Shown here piece by piece: positions 9,085 through 16,781 of a DNA stretch of 64,000 bases (position 1 is the stretch's first letter; each line of letters opens with the position of its first letter). The notes under the pieces are model-generated. The model ran no database searches, was not told the origin of the DNA, and saw only the letters and a list, made by a program, of their open reading frames with translations. The translations under genes were made by a program, and so were the position numbers. This DNA comes from Streptomyces cellulosae (GTDB taxonomy: Bacteria; Actinomycetota; Actinomycetes; Streptomycetales; Streptomycetaceae), in NCBI RefSeq assembly GCF_000721105.1, contig NZ_JOEV01000005.1, positions 248,001 to 312,000 of the forward strand. The letters run 5' to 3'.

Positions 9085-11148
9085 TCACACCTGGAGGTGG
9101 CGCTGCATCCAGTCCGCCGCGGCCCGGCGGAACAGGCGCCGGCTGTCCGCGCGCAGGAAGTCGTGGCCCTCGTCGCGCAGGGTGAGGAGCTCTGCGGGGA
9201 TGCCGCGTTCGCGCGCGGCGCGCACGAACTGCTCGGACTCCCCCGGTGGCACGTTGGTGTCGTGTTCGCCGTGGACGGCGAGCAGCGGGACACGCAGGGC
9301 GTCGACGCGGCTCATCGGGGACAGGTCCCGCAGCAGTTCGCGGTCGCGTTCGGGGTGACCGTACTTGTGCGCCGCCGACTGAGCGAGCCAGGGCTCCGTA
9401 CCGGCGAAGAAGGTCAGCAGGTCGGACATGCCGCAGACGGCGATCCCGGTGCGGAACAGGTCCGGGTGCCACACCAGCGAGGCGTAGGTGAGATAGCCGC
9501 CGTACGAGCGCCCCATGACCGCCAGCCGGGTCGGATCGGCGAGGCCCGCCGTCACCGCGTGGGCCGCGCAGTCCGCGACGTCGTCCAGGGCGGCGAAGCG
9601 GCCGGTGCCCAGGTCGGCGTCGACGAACGACCTGCCGTGTCCTGAGGAACCGCGGACGTCGGGGGCGAAGACGTCCAGTCCGCGCCCGAGAAGCTCGTGG
9701 TAGAGCGGGTTGAAGACGGGGCGTTCCTGCTCCTCGGGACCGCCGTGCAGGTGGACGACACAGGGGGCCGGCTCGTCCGGGGCCCGCCCGGGGGCCCGGT
9801 AGTACCAGCCGCTCAGGGGCAGCCCGTCGCGGGCCCTCAGGCGCACGGGGACGGGCCGCACGGGCGGGCGGCCCGGCGGGACGGAGTCCTCGTCGCGGGA
9901 GGACCACGGCGTCCGCAGCACGGACACGCCTTCGTGAGCCCACCACACACCCGGACGGCGTTGGGAACCGGCAAGTGCGAGCAGCAGCCGCCCCGGCCCT
10001 GCCGCCGCGACCCGGGTCACGACCTCGTGCGGCAGCGAGACGGGCCTCGCCGGTCCCGCCTCGCCGAGGCCCGGGCGCGACGGGAAGGTCTCGACGAGTT
10101 CGAGTTCGCTCGCGCCCTGGACGTTCCAGGACAGCACGGCCGTGCGGCCGTCCCGGGCCATCGACAGCAGTTCCAGGTCGTTGCCCGCGCGTTCCGCCAC
10201 GACCGACCTCCCCCGCGGCTCGCCGTCGTCGCCCAGGGCGACCGCGAACAGCGCCGCGTACTCCCGGCCGGCGTTGCTGCGCAGCCACAGCGTCCGCCCG
10301 TCGGGAGCGAACCGGCCGATCCACGGGTCGCCGTCGGCGACCGGAACGGCGCAGGTCGTCGCCGAGTCGACGGTACGCCGGACGATCGCCTCCCGCCGTC
10401 CGCGCGGGCCCCGGCGCAGCAGCGCGAGCGTGCCGTCGTGGCTGAGGTCGCACACGCGCAGGGTGGCGGCGTGGGTCTCGGTGGCGATCAGCACGGGCGA
10501 GGCCAGGCCGTCGGGGTCGATCAGGTAGGCCGACAGGCCACCGCCGGCCCGGACCGCCGGTGCCGCGAGGCCCAGGAGGTCGATCGGCGTCGAGGCCGGT
10601 GCCGTCCGCGGTGCGGCGTCGTACCGGGCCCCGCCGAGGAGCGTCGCGCGGCCGTCCCGGTCGGTCCAGTCGGGCGGGAGGGGAGCGCCGGTGGGCTCGG
10701 TGTCCATCGGGAGGTGTCCGGGATCGTCCGCGTACGTGCGGGTGGCCGGTGCGGCGAGGGTGACGGCGACGGCCGAGCCGTCGTGCGTCCAGCAGCCCAG
10801 GTACGCGGAACTGCGGGGGTCCGCTCCGGCCAGGATGCGGCGGCCGGTGCCGTCGGGCCGTACGCACAGCACCCGGGTGTGCTCGCCGCCGCCCGGTGCG
10901 GTGGTGTACGCGATCCAGCGGCCGTCGGGCGACCAGGACACCTCCTTGACGGGCTCCGGGGAGGAGTCGAGCAGCCGGACATCATCGCCGTCCACGGGCC
11001 CGGCCCACAGCTGGGGAACGCCACCCCGGTCGCAGATGAAGGCCACCTGGGTGCCGTCGGCGTCGGCGGAGGGATACCAGCAGCCGTGCGCGTGCAGCCG
11101 CGTCACCGCGTCCCGCGGGCCTCCGGCCTCGGGCAACGGCAACGGCAC
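9085..11148 (-). CDS. S9-family serine peptidase (acylaminoacyl/dipeptidyl peptidase type)
   Basis: This is a 687-residue two-domain peptidase. The N-terminal 400 residues form a beta-propeller of WSPDGRWIAYTT-type repeats. The C-terminal alpha/beta hydrolase has GRSYGGYLTYAS with nucleophile Ser near 548, HGEHDTNVP with the acid, and DEGHDFL with the catalytic histidine. There is no signal peptide, so it is probably cytoplasmic. The best start is the GTG at 11148, but it has no good ribosome binding site and overlaps the tail of the amidotransferase frame by 167 bases; a start slightly downstream is possible. It lies downstream of and co-directional with the amidotransferase and may act on the small peptide that enzyme makes. 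Confidence 0.88.
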   Translation of the reverse strand: MPLPLPEAGGPRDAVTRLHAHGCWYPSADADGTQVAFICDRGGVPQLWAGPVDGDDVRLLDSSPEPVKEVSWSPDGRWIAYTTAPGGGEHTRVLCVRPDGTGRRILAGADPRSSAYLGCWTHDGSAVAVTLAAPATRTYADDPGHLPMDTEPTGAPLPPDWTDRDGRATLLGGARYDAAPRTAPASTPIDLLGLAAPAVRAGGGLSAYLIDPDGLASPVLIATETHAATLRVCDLSHDGTLALLRRGPRGRREAIVRRTVDSATTCAVPVADGDPWIGRFAPDGRTLWLRSNAGREYAALFAVALGDDGEPRGRSVVAERAGNDLELLSMARDGRTAVLSWNVQGASELELVETFPSRPGLGEAGPARPVSLPHEVVTRVAAAGPGRLLLALAGSQRRPGVWWAHEGVSVLRTPWSSRDEDSVPPGRPPVRPVPVRLRARDGLPLSGWYYRAPGRAPDEPAPCVVHLHGGPEEQERPVFNPLYHELLGRGLDVFAPDVRGSSGHGRSFVDADLGTGRFAALDDVADCAAHAVTAGLADPTRLAVMGRSYGGYLTYASLVWHPDLFRTGIAVCGMSDLLTFFAGTEPWLAQSAAHKYGHPERDRELLRDLSPMSRVDALRVPLLAVHGEHDTNVPPGESEQFVRAARERGIPAELLTLRDEGHDFLRADSRRLFRRAAADWMQRHLQV

Positions 11149-13177
11149 CGGAGCGGGGGCGGCGGCGAAGCCCGGTCCGTACGCGTCCGCCGACCGGGTG
11201 TCCGGGGTGCCCGACGGCCGCGGAACCGACGCCAGGACACCGGGGGCCTCGGACGGAGGTGCCTCGGGACGAGGATCGCCAGGACGCGGTGCCTCGGGAC
11301 GAGGGTCGCCAAGACGCGGTGCCTCGGGACGAGGATCGCCAAGACGCGGTGCCTCGGGACGAGGATCGCCAAGACGCGGTGCCTCGGGACGAGGATCTGA
11401 TCTCGTGCGTCTGCAGCCATATCTCCAGCAAAGCCACCTGCCACAGCGCGTTGGCCCCGCGCCTGGTCCGGTGCTCGTCCGGCGCCGCGAGGAGCTCGGC
11501 CACGTACGGCTCCTGGAAGATGCCGCGCTTCTTCGCCTCGGGTGCCTCCAACGCCTCGCGCACCCGGTCCAGGACGGGGCCCGCCATGTGCTTGACGGCC
11601 GGGACCGGGAAGTAGCCCTTGGGCCGGTCGACGACCTTCCGGGGCAGGAGCTTCCGCCCGGCTTCCTTCAGCACTCCCTTGCCGCCCCCGGCCAGTTTCA
11701 GTTCCGGCGGGCAGGCCGCGGCCAGCTCCACCAGCTCGTGGTCGAGGAACGGCACCCGGGCCTCCAGACCCCAGGCCATGGTCATGTTGTCGACCCGCTT
11801 GACGGGGTCGTCCACGAGCATGACGTGTGTGTCCAGCCGAAGGGCCGCGTCCAGTGCGGTCTGGGCCCCGGGCACCGCCATGTGCTCCTTCACGAAGCGG
11901 CTGGAGACGTCGTCGGGGGGCAGCAGGTGGGGCTGAAGGATCCGGGCGAGGTCGGCATGCGACCGGTCGAAGTACGTCTCGGCGTACCGGTCCGGTTCGT
12001 CCTCGCGGGCGACCTCCGCCAGCTGCGGATACCAGTGGTAGCCGGCGAACACCTCGTCGGCGCCCTGCCCGCACTGCACGACCTTGACCTCCTTCGACAC
12101 CTGCTCGGACAGCAGGTAGAAGGCGACCACGTCGTGGCTGATCATCGGCTCGCTCATCGCCTCGACCGCCCCGTCCAGCGCCGCCGACACCCGATGGGAG
12201 GGAACCATGAGCTGCCGGTGGTCGGTGCCGAACTCCCGTGCCACCAGGTCCGAGTAGGGGAACTCGTCGCCCTCCTCGCCGCCCTCCGCCTCGAACCCCA
12301 CGCTGAACGTCATCAGGCCGCGCTGTCCCTCATCGGCGAGGAGCGCGACGATCAGGCTGGAGTCCAGCCCGCCGGAGAGCAGCACACCGACCTGGACGTC
12401 GGAGACCATCCGACGGCGCACGGCCGCGCGCAGGGACTCCAGCACCGCGTCACGCCATTCGTCCGGGGCCATGGCGGCGTACTCGGCCCGGCGTGTGTAG
12501 GACGGCTGCCAGTAGCGGTGGTCGTGGTGGGTGCCGTCCGGTTCGACGACGCGCACGGTGGCCGGCGGGAGCTTGCGCACACCGTTGAGGACGGTGCGCG
12601 GCGCCGCCACCGTGGCGTGCCAGCTCAGGTACTGGTGGACGGCCACCGGGTCGAGGGAGGTGTCCACGTCCCCGGCGGCGAGCAGGGCCGGCAGCGAGGA
12701 GGCGAACCGCAGCCAGCCCGGCGTCCGCGCCACATACAGGGGCTTGATCCCGAGCCGGTCGCGGCCCAGGACGACACGGCCGGTGCGGTGCTCGACGAGC
12801 GCGAAGGCGAACATGCCGTAGAAGTGCTCGACGCAGGCGGTGCCCCATTGCCGGTAGGCCTTCAGTACGACCTCCGTGTCGGACGTCGACTCGAAGTGGT
12901 GGCCGAGTGTTCGGAGCTCCTCGCGCAGCTCCTGGTAGTTGTACACGCAGCCGTTGAAGACACCGGTGATCTCGCCTCGGGCGTCGGTCATCGGCTGCGC
13001 GCCGTGATCCGACAGGTCGATGATCTTCAGTCGGCGGTGTCCGAGCGCCACCGCGCCCCGCGCCCAGATGCCCCGGCCGTCGGGCCCACGGGCGGCGAGC
13101 CGGTCACTCATGCGCTCGACGGCCGCGAGGTCGGGTCGCCGACCGTCGAAACGGATCTCCCCGCTCAGACCGCACAT
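10982..13177 (-). CDS. AsnB-like amidotransferase, N-acetylglutaminylglutamine (NAGGN) type, with extended C-terminus
   Basis: Class II glutamine amidotransferase joined to an ATP-dependent amide synthetase. It starts MCGLSGEIRFDG (nucleophile Cys2), has RGPDGRG and the PP-loop VGVLLSGGLDSSL near residue 265, then the family stretch VKRVDNMTMAWGLEARVPFL. This resembles the Pseudomonas enzyme that amidates the dipeptide osmolyte N-acetylglutaminylglutamine more than true asparagine synthetase. ATG at 13177 follows GGGAGG. The family homology ends at LWLQTHEI-like residues (about 593), but there is no stop: the frame runs through five decapeptide repeats (RGTASWRSSS) and some 90 more residues, overlapping the S9 gene out of phase. 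No NAGGN synthetase is visible nearby. Confidence 0.85.
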   Translation of the reverse strand: MCGLSGEIRFDGRRPDLAAVERMSDRLAARGPDGRGIWARGAVALGHRRLKIIDLSDHGAQPMTDARGEITGVFNGCVYNYQELREELRTLGHHFESTSDTEVVLKAYRQWGTACVEHFYGMFAFALVEHRTGRVVLGRDRLGIKPLYVARTPGWLRFASSLPALLAAGDVDTSLDPVAVHQYLSWHATVAAPRTVLNGVRKLPPATVRVVEPDGTHHDHRYWQPSYTRRAEYAAMAPDEWRDAVLESLRAAVRRRMVSDVQVGVLLSGGLDSSLIVALLADEGQRGLMTFSVGFEAEGGEEGDEFPYSDLVAREFGTDHRQLMVPSHRVSAALDGAVEAMSEPMISHDVVAFYLLSEQVSKEVKVVQCGQGADEVFAGYHWYPQLAEVAREDEPDRYAETYFDRSHADLARILQPHLLPPDDVSSRFVKEHMAVPGAQTALDAALRLDTHVMLVDDPVKRVDNMTMAWGLEARVPFLDHELVELAAACPPELKLAGGGKGVLKEAGRKLLPRKVVDRPKGYFPVPAVKHMAGPVLDRVREALEAPEAKKRGIFQEPYVAELLAAPDEHRTRRGANALWQVALLEIWLQTHEIRSSSRGTASWRSSSRGTASWRSSSRGTASWRPSSRGTASWRSSSRGTSVRGPRCPGVGSAAVGHPGHPVGGRVRTGLRRRPRSGAVAVARGRRPAGRGDAAARARLLVSLRRRRRHPGGLHLRPGWRSPAVGRARGRR
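11258..11399 (+). repeat. 30-bp tandem repeat, four full copies and one partial
   Basis: Units begin GGTGCCTCGGGACGAGG and lie at 11258-11287, 11288-11317, 11318-11347, 11348-11377, with a partial unit at 11378-11399. Copies differ at one or two positions. Because 30 is a multiple of three the array is open in several frames; on the minus strand it encodes RGTASWRSSS repeats at the amidotransferase C-terminus. The unit has no dyad and no spacers, so it is not a CRISPR. Confidence 0.95.
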
Positions 13178-13263
13178 CGGGTGTCGCCTCCCTTCCAGCC
13201 ACTGTAAGCCGGGACTCCCGGGTCCCGCCTTCCGGTCACGATCCGGTCGGCGCTGCTGGACAT
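13165..13263 (-). CDS. Possible 32-residue upstream peptide overlapping the amidotransferase start
   Basis: An ATG at 13263, preceded by CAGGAG at a 10-base spacing, opens a 32-codon frame (MSSSADRIVTGRRDPG, then VPAYSGWKGGDTRCAV). It ends 13 bases inside the amidotransferase gene in another frame. It could be a leader that couples translation, or a chance frame. It resembles no leader peptide I know. Confidence 0.3.
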   Translation of the reverse strand: MSSSADRIVTGRRDPGVPAYSGWKGGDTRCAV

Positions 13264-13441
13264 GACAAAGACGCTCCTGAACAGGTGGGTAAGAGTGGTG
13301 TGGTCCCGCCGAATCGGTCGCGCGCGCTCGGCAGGCGCGCACTCGGCACGGCCGTGACCGTCACGGCGGGCCGGCGGGGTGCGATGCGATGCCCCCGCGA
13401 CGCGGCCGGGCTGTGCGGACCTCATGGCGTTCATCGGTACG

Positions 13442-14707
13442 TCAGCGGCCGATGACCTCCGGCGCTTCTGGGCCGAAAGAGGGGCGTGCCGCGTCGGTGC
13501 CGATGGACGGACCATGTGCGCGGCCGCGATCCGGGTCGGTGGACGGGACGCCTGAGCGGCCGCGATCCGTCGTGGCGGACGGGGCGCCCGAGTGGCCGAG
13601 CGATGTCGGCCTGCGGTTTCTGCGTTCGCCGCGGGTTTCGGCGATCAGCAGGTCGACGCAGGCCAGCAGATCCTCTTCCTGGGCGGTACGGCGCATGCGC
13701 TGGGCGGCGCTGCCCTCGGCGAGGGTCGCGTCCGTCAGGGCCTTGACCGTCTCCCAGTCCCCGTGGGCCTCGAGCGCGGGGCGCAGTCGAGCGAGCAGCT
13801 TCCGGACGGCCTGCGGCGCGGGTTGCTCCCGGTGGGTCTCGGGATCCACCAGGGTGCCTTCGAGGCCGGACCGGGCCGCCCGCCAGGTGGCGCCGCGCAA
13901 CCACTCGTGCCGACCCTCGCACGCCCGTGCACCGCCCGCCCGCAGCCGCCCGCGGGCCTCGGTCACAAGAGCGCGGAAGAGGCCGGCGATGAGCACGACG
14001 GTCTCCACGCGCGGGCAGGCGTCACAGATACGGAGTTCCAGCGTCGGCAGATGTGCGGACGGGCGTACGTCGTAGTAGATCATCCCCGGGTCGCTGATGA
14101 TCCCGGACCGGACGAGGTCGCGTACGGCGGCGTCGTACTCGGCCCCGGTCGCGAAACAGCCGGCCGGGCCCGCGGTGGGCCAGCGCTGCCACAGCAGCGT
14201 GCGCCAGCTGGCGTATCCGGTGTCGGAGCCCTGCCAGAACGGGGAGCTGGCGGACATCGCCAGGAGCACGGGCACCCAGCCGGAGACCGCGCACATCACC
14301 TGTACCGCCGTGTCGCGGTCGGGGATGTCCACATGGACCTGGTCACCGCAGATGAGCTGCTCGTCGGCGACCTTGCCGTATTTCTCGACCATGTGCCGGT
14401 AGCGCGCGTCGGGGGTGGGGTGCGCGGAGGCACCGGGGGCCAGCGGCGCCGTACCCGCGGCCACCACCGCGAGCCCCACCGAGGAGGCGGCAGCGTCGAG
14501 CCGTCGTCTTGTCCTCGCGAGGTCGGTGTACAGCGCGTGCAGCGACTTGTGCACCCCGCTGTTGGACTCCACGGTGGACTGGTGCAGTTCGGTCGTGAAG
14601 TTCCGCCCGGGAAGCCGCCGCAGGACGGCGTCGGCGCGTGGCACGAGCAGCCCGCTCTCCACCTCCAGGATGTGGAACTCTTCCTCCACTCCGATGCGAA
14701 TGCTCAC
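13442..14707 (-). CDS. Carboxylate-amine ligase, YbdK/GCS2 family
   Basis: This is a 421-residue member of the glutamate-cysteine ligase 2 family (COG2170), ATP-dependent enzymes that join the carboxylate of glutamate, or a similar acid, to an amine. Recognisable parts are IGVEEEFHILEVE at the N-terminus (metal-binding glutamates), FTTELHQSTVESNSG near residue 35, CGDQVHVDIPD near 125 and HLPTLELRICDACP near 225. The last 55 residues are low-complexity and family-unlike. The GTG at 14707 has an excellent site (AAGGAG, 5 bases). It lies 264 bases upstream of the amidotransferase and on the same strand, so the two products may act on one metabolite. Glutathione or mycothiol synthesis is unlikely. 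Confidence 0.87.
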   Translation of the reverse strand: MSIRIGVEEEFHILEVESGLLVPRADAVLRRLPGRNFTTELHQSTVESNSGVHKSLHALYTDLARTRRRLDAAASSVGLAVVAAGTAPLAPGASAHPTPDARYRHMVEKYGKVADEQLICGDQVHVDIPDRDTAVQVMCAVSGWVPVLLAMSASSPFWQGSDTGYASWRTLLWQRWPTAGPAGCFATGAEYDAAVRDLVRSGIISDPGMIYYDVRPSAHLPTLELRICDACPRVETVVLIAGLFRALVTEARGRLRAGGARACEGRHEWLRGATWRAARSGLEGTLVDPETHREQPAPQAVRKLLARLRPALEAHGDWETVKALTDATLAEGSAAQRMRRTAQEEDLLACVDLLIAETRGERRNRRPTSLGHSGAPSATTDRGRSGVPSTDPDRGRAHGPSIGTDAARPSFGPEAPEVIGR

Positions 14708-14878
14708 GATCACTCCTTGAGGCGCCTGAACGTCTGTCCGTGCCGGGGGTCCCTCTCCGGGGTGCGGTGGCTGGATGACCCCCAAGTTCCCAGGACGGCG
14801 ATCCGTAAGCGCGGCTACGCGCGTTTGACGTGGGGGCGCCACAGATGAGCGGCGGTTCGCCCGGGGAGTACGTCCAGG

Positions 14879-14894
14879 TGGTACCGCGGTACCA
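14879..14894. promoter_or_regulatory. Perfect 16-bp palindrome upstream of the ABC/two-component operon
   Basis: TGGTACCGCGGTACCA is fully symmetric and lies about 115 bases upstream of the transporter start, in the 300-base region divergent to the ligase gene. It is a candidate operator, possibly for the response regulator encoded in the operon. I could not place a convincing -35/-10 pair. Confidence 0.45.
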
Positions 14895-15007
14895 GTGGCG
14901 GGCAGAAGTGTCGCCCTCGGTCCCACGGCCGTGGCCGGGCGCCCTCGTAGCGTCGGACACAGACGCCGCGGTGACGCCGGGGCCGAGTGCGAGGCGAGGA
15001 AGGCCCC

Positions 15008-15937
15008 ATGATCGAAGCGAGTGAGCTGACGAAGCGGTATGGGGACAAGACGGTGGTCGACCGCTTGAGCTTCACCGTCAAAGCCGGCGAGGTGACCGGC
15101 TTCCTGGGTCCCAACGGCGCGGGCAAGTCCACGACCATGCGCATGATCATCGGCCTGGACTCCCCGACCGGCGGCTCGGTCACCGTCAACGGACGCCGCT
15201 ACGCCCAGCACGCGGCGCCCCTGCACGAGATCGGAGCCCTGCTGGAGGCCAAGTCCGTCCACCCGGGGCGCACCGCCTTCAACCACCTGATGGCGCTCGC
15301 GTACACCCATGGCATCTCCCGCCGCCGGGTGGACGAGGTCATCGAGCTGGCCGGGCTCGGCAGCGTGGCCGGCAAGCGCGTGGGCGCCTTCTCGCTCGGC
15401 ATGGGCCAGCGGCTCGGCATCGCCGCCGCCCTGCTCGGCGACCCGGCGGTGGTCATGCTCGACGAACCGGTCAACGGCCTCGACCCGGAGGGTGTGCTCT
15501 GGGTGCGCAATCTGTTGTCCGGGCTGGCCGACGAGGGCCGCGCCGTGATGCTCTCCTCGCACCTGATGAGCGAGACGGCGCTGATCGCGGACCATCTGGT
15601 GATCATCGGCCGGGGACGGCTGCTGGCCGACACCACGGTCGACGCCTTCGTCCAGCAGTCCGGCGGCGGCGGTGTGAAGGTCTCCACCGCCGAGGCCGGG
15701 AAGCTGCGTTCGCTGCTGGCCGCGCCGGACGTGACGATCAGCTCCTCCTCGGCCGAGGAACTGCTGGTCTTTGGGCGCGACGCCCGTGAGATCGGGGCGA
15801 TCGCCGCCGCGCACGGGGTGGCGCTGTACGAACTCACCCCGCAGTCCGTCTCCTTGGAGGAGGCGTTCATGGAACTCACCAGCGACGCCGTGGAGTACCA
15901 CAGCGCCCCCGCCGCCCTCGCCGGAAAGGCCGCCTGA
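15008..15937 (+). CDS. ABC transporter ATP-binding protein
   Basis: This is a 309-residue ATPase of the drug/antibiotic export class (DrrA/BcrA-like). It has Walker A GPNGAGKST near residue 37, the signature FSLGMGQRLGIAAAL near 135, and Walker B VVMLDEPVNGLDPEG near 153. A C-terminal extension of about 90 residues is usual for the subfamily. The ATG at 15008 follows GAGGAAGG. The stop overlaps the permease ATG (TGATG). The products of the next three genes probably sense and drive expression of this exporter. Confidence 0.93.
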   Translation: MIEASELTKRYGDKTVVDRLSFTVKAGEVTGFLGPNGAGKSTTMRMIIGLDSPTGGSVTVNGRRYAQHAAPLHEIGALLEAKSVHPGRTAFNHLMALAYTHGISRRRVDEVIELAGLGSVAGKRVGAFSLGMGQRLGIAAALLGDPAVVMLDEPVNGLDPEGVLWVRNLLSGLADEGRAVMLSSHLMSETALIADHLVIIGRGRLLADTTVDAFVQQSGGGGVKVSTAEAGKLRSLLAAPDVTISSSSAEELLVFGRDAREIGAIAAAHGVALYELTPQSVSLEEAFMELTSDAVEYHSAPAALAGKAA

Positions 15938-16770
15938 TGACCGCCACGACCCTTTCCCCGGCGCCTGCCCAGAAGGTCGCGCACAAGGTGACCGGCCGTC
16001 GGGTGCTGCGCTCGGAGTGGGCCAAGTTCTGGTCGCTGCGCTCCAGTTGGATCACCCTGGGCGTCGCCCTGCTCCTGCTGATCGCCATCGGCGCGATCGC
16101 CTCCGCCACCTACAGCCCCGACGCCCCCGTCGACAACGGCCCGCCCGGCCGGGCCTCCGGCGTGAGCGACGCGATCAGTGTGGCCCTGACCGGCTCGACC
16201 TTCGCCTCGCTGGCCATCGGGGTGCTCGGGGTGCTGGTCTCCGCCGGCGAGTACAGCACCGGCATGATCCGTTCCACGCTGGCCGCGGTTCCGCGACGGC
16301 TGCCCGTCCTGTGGTCGAAGAGCGCCGTGTTCGGGGTGACCGCGTTCGTCCTGGCCACGGTCGGCGCGCTGGCCGCGTTCCAGCTGGGCGCGATCGGCCT
16401 GGACGGCGAGAAGATCGCGCTGTCCCTCGGCGACGACGGCGTACTGCGCAGCCTGGTCGGCGCGGGCCTCTACCTGGGTCTGGTCGGGGTGTTCGGCGTG
16501 GCCCTGGGAGCCCTGGTCCGGTCCACCGCCGGCGGCATCGCGATCCTGGTCGGCCTCCTGCTCATCCTGTCCGGCCTGACCAGCCTGCTGCCGAACTCCT
16601 GGGAGGACACGATCACCCCCTACCTCCCCGGCAACGCCGGGTCCGCCATGTACGCCCTGCACGAGTCCGCGAACTCCCTCTCGCCGGGCGCCGGGCTCGC
16701 GGTCTTCGCCGGCTGGGTGGCCCTGGCGCTGGCCGGAGCGGCGTACCGACTGGTCCGCACCGACGCCTGA
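15937..16770 (+). CDS. ABC-2 type permease
   Basis: This is a 277-residue membrane subunit with a cytoplasmic start (LRSEWAKFWSLRSSWIT, typical of ABC-2 permeases) and about six hydrophobic segments, including WITLGVALLLLIAIGAIASA near residue 35 and GGIAILVGLLLILSGLTSLL near 190. It is translationally coupled to the ATPase by a one-base overlap. It is likely to export a hydrophobic or peptide toxin; the substrate is unknown. Confidence 0.9.
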   Translation: MTATTLSPAPAQKVAHKVTGRRVLRSEWAKFWSLRSSWITLGVALLLLIAIGAIASATYSPDAPVDNGPPGRASGVSDAISVALTGSTFASLAIGVLGVLVSAGEYSTGMIRSTLAAVPRRLPVLWSKSAVFGVTAFVLATVGALAAFQLGAIGLDGEKIALSLGDDGVLRSLVGAGLYLGLVGVFGVALGALVRSTAGGIAILVGLLLILSGLTSLLPNSWEDTITPYLPGNAGSAMYALHESANSLSPGAGLAVFAGWVALALAGAAYRLVRTDA

Positions 16771-16781
16771 CCGGCGAAACG

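Noticed and set aside
6575..10867. Very long open frame of over 1400 codons on the minus strand
   Set aside because: It is antisense to the fucosidase and out of frame with the S9 peptidase; composition is Arg/Gly/Ala-rich as expected for shadow frames in GC-rich DNA, and it has no domain.
11258..11399. CRISPR array
   Set aside because: The units are directly adjacent 30-mers without spacers and without an internal dyad; no cas genes are present.
11100..14707. Lasso-peptide biosynthetic cluster (AsnB-like enzyme plus short peptide frame)
   Set aside because: No B-type leader peptidase or ABC exporter is adjacent, and the AsnB-like protein matches the NAGGN amidotransferase pattern rather than lasso cyclases.
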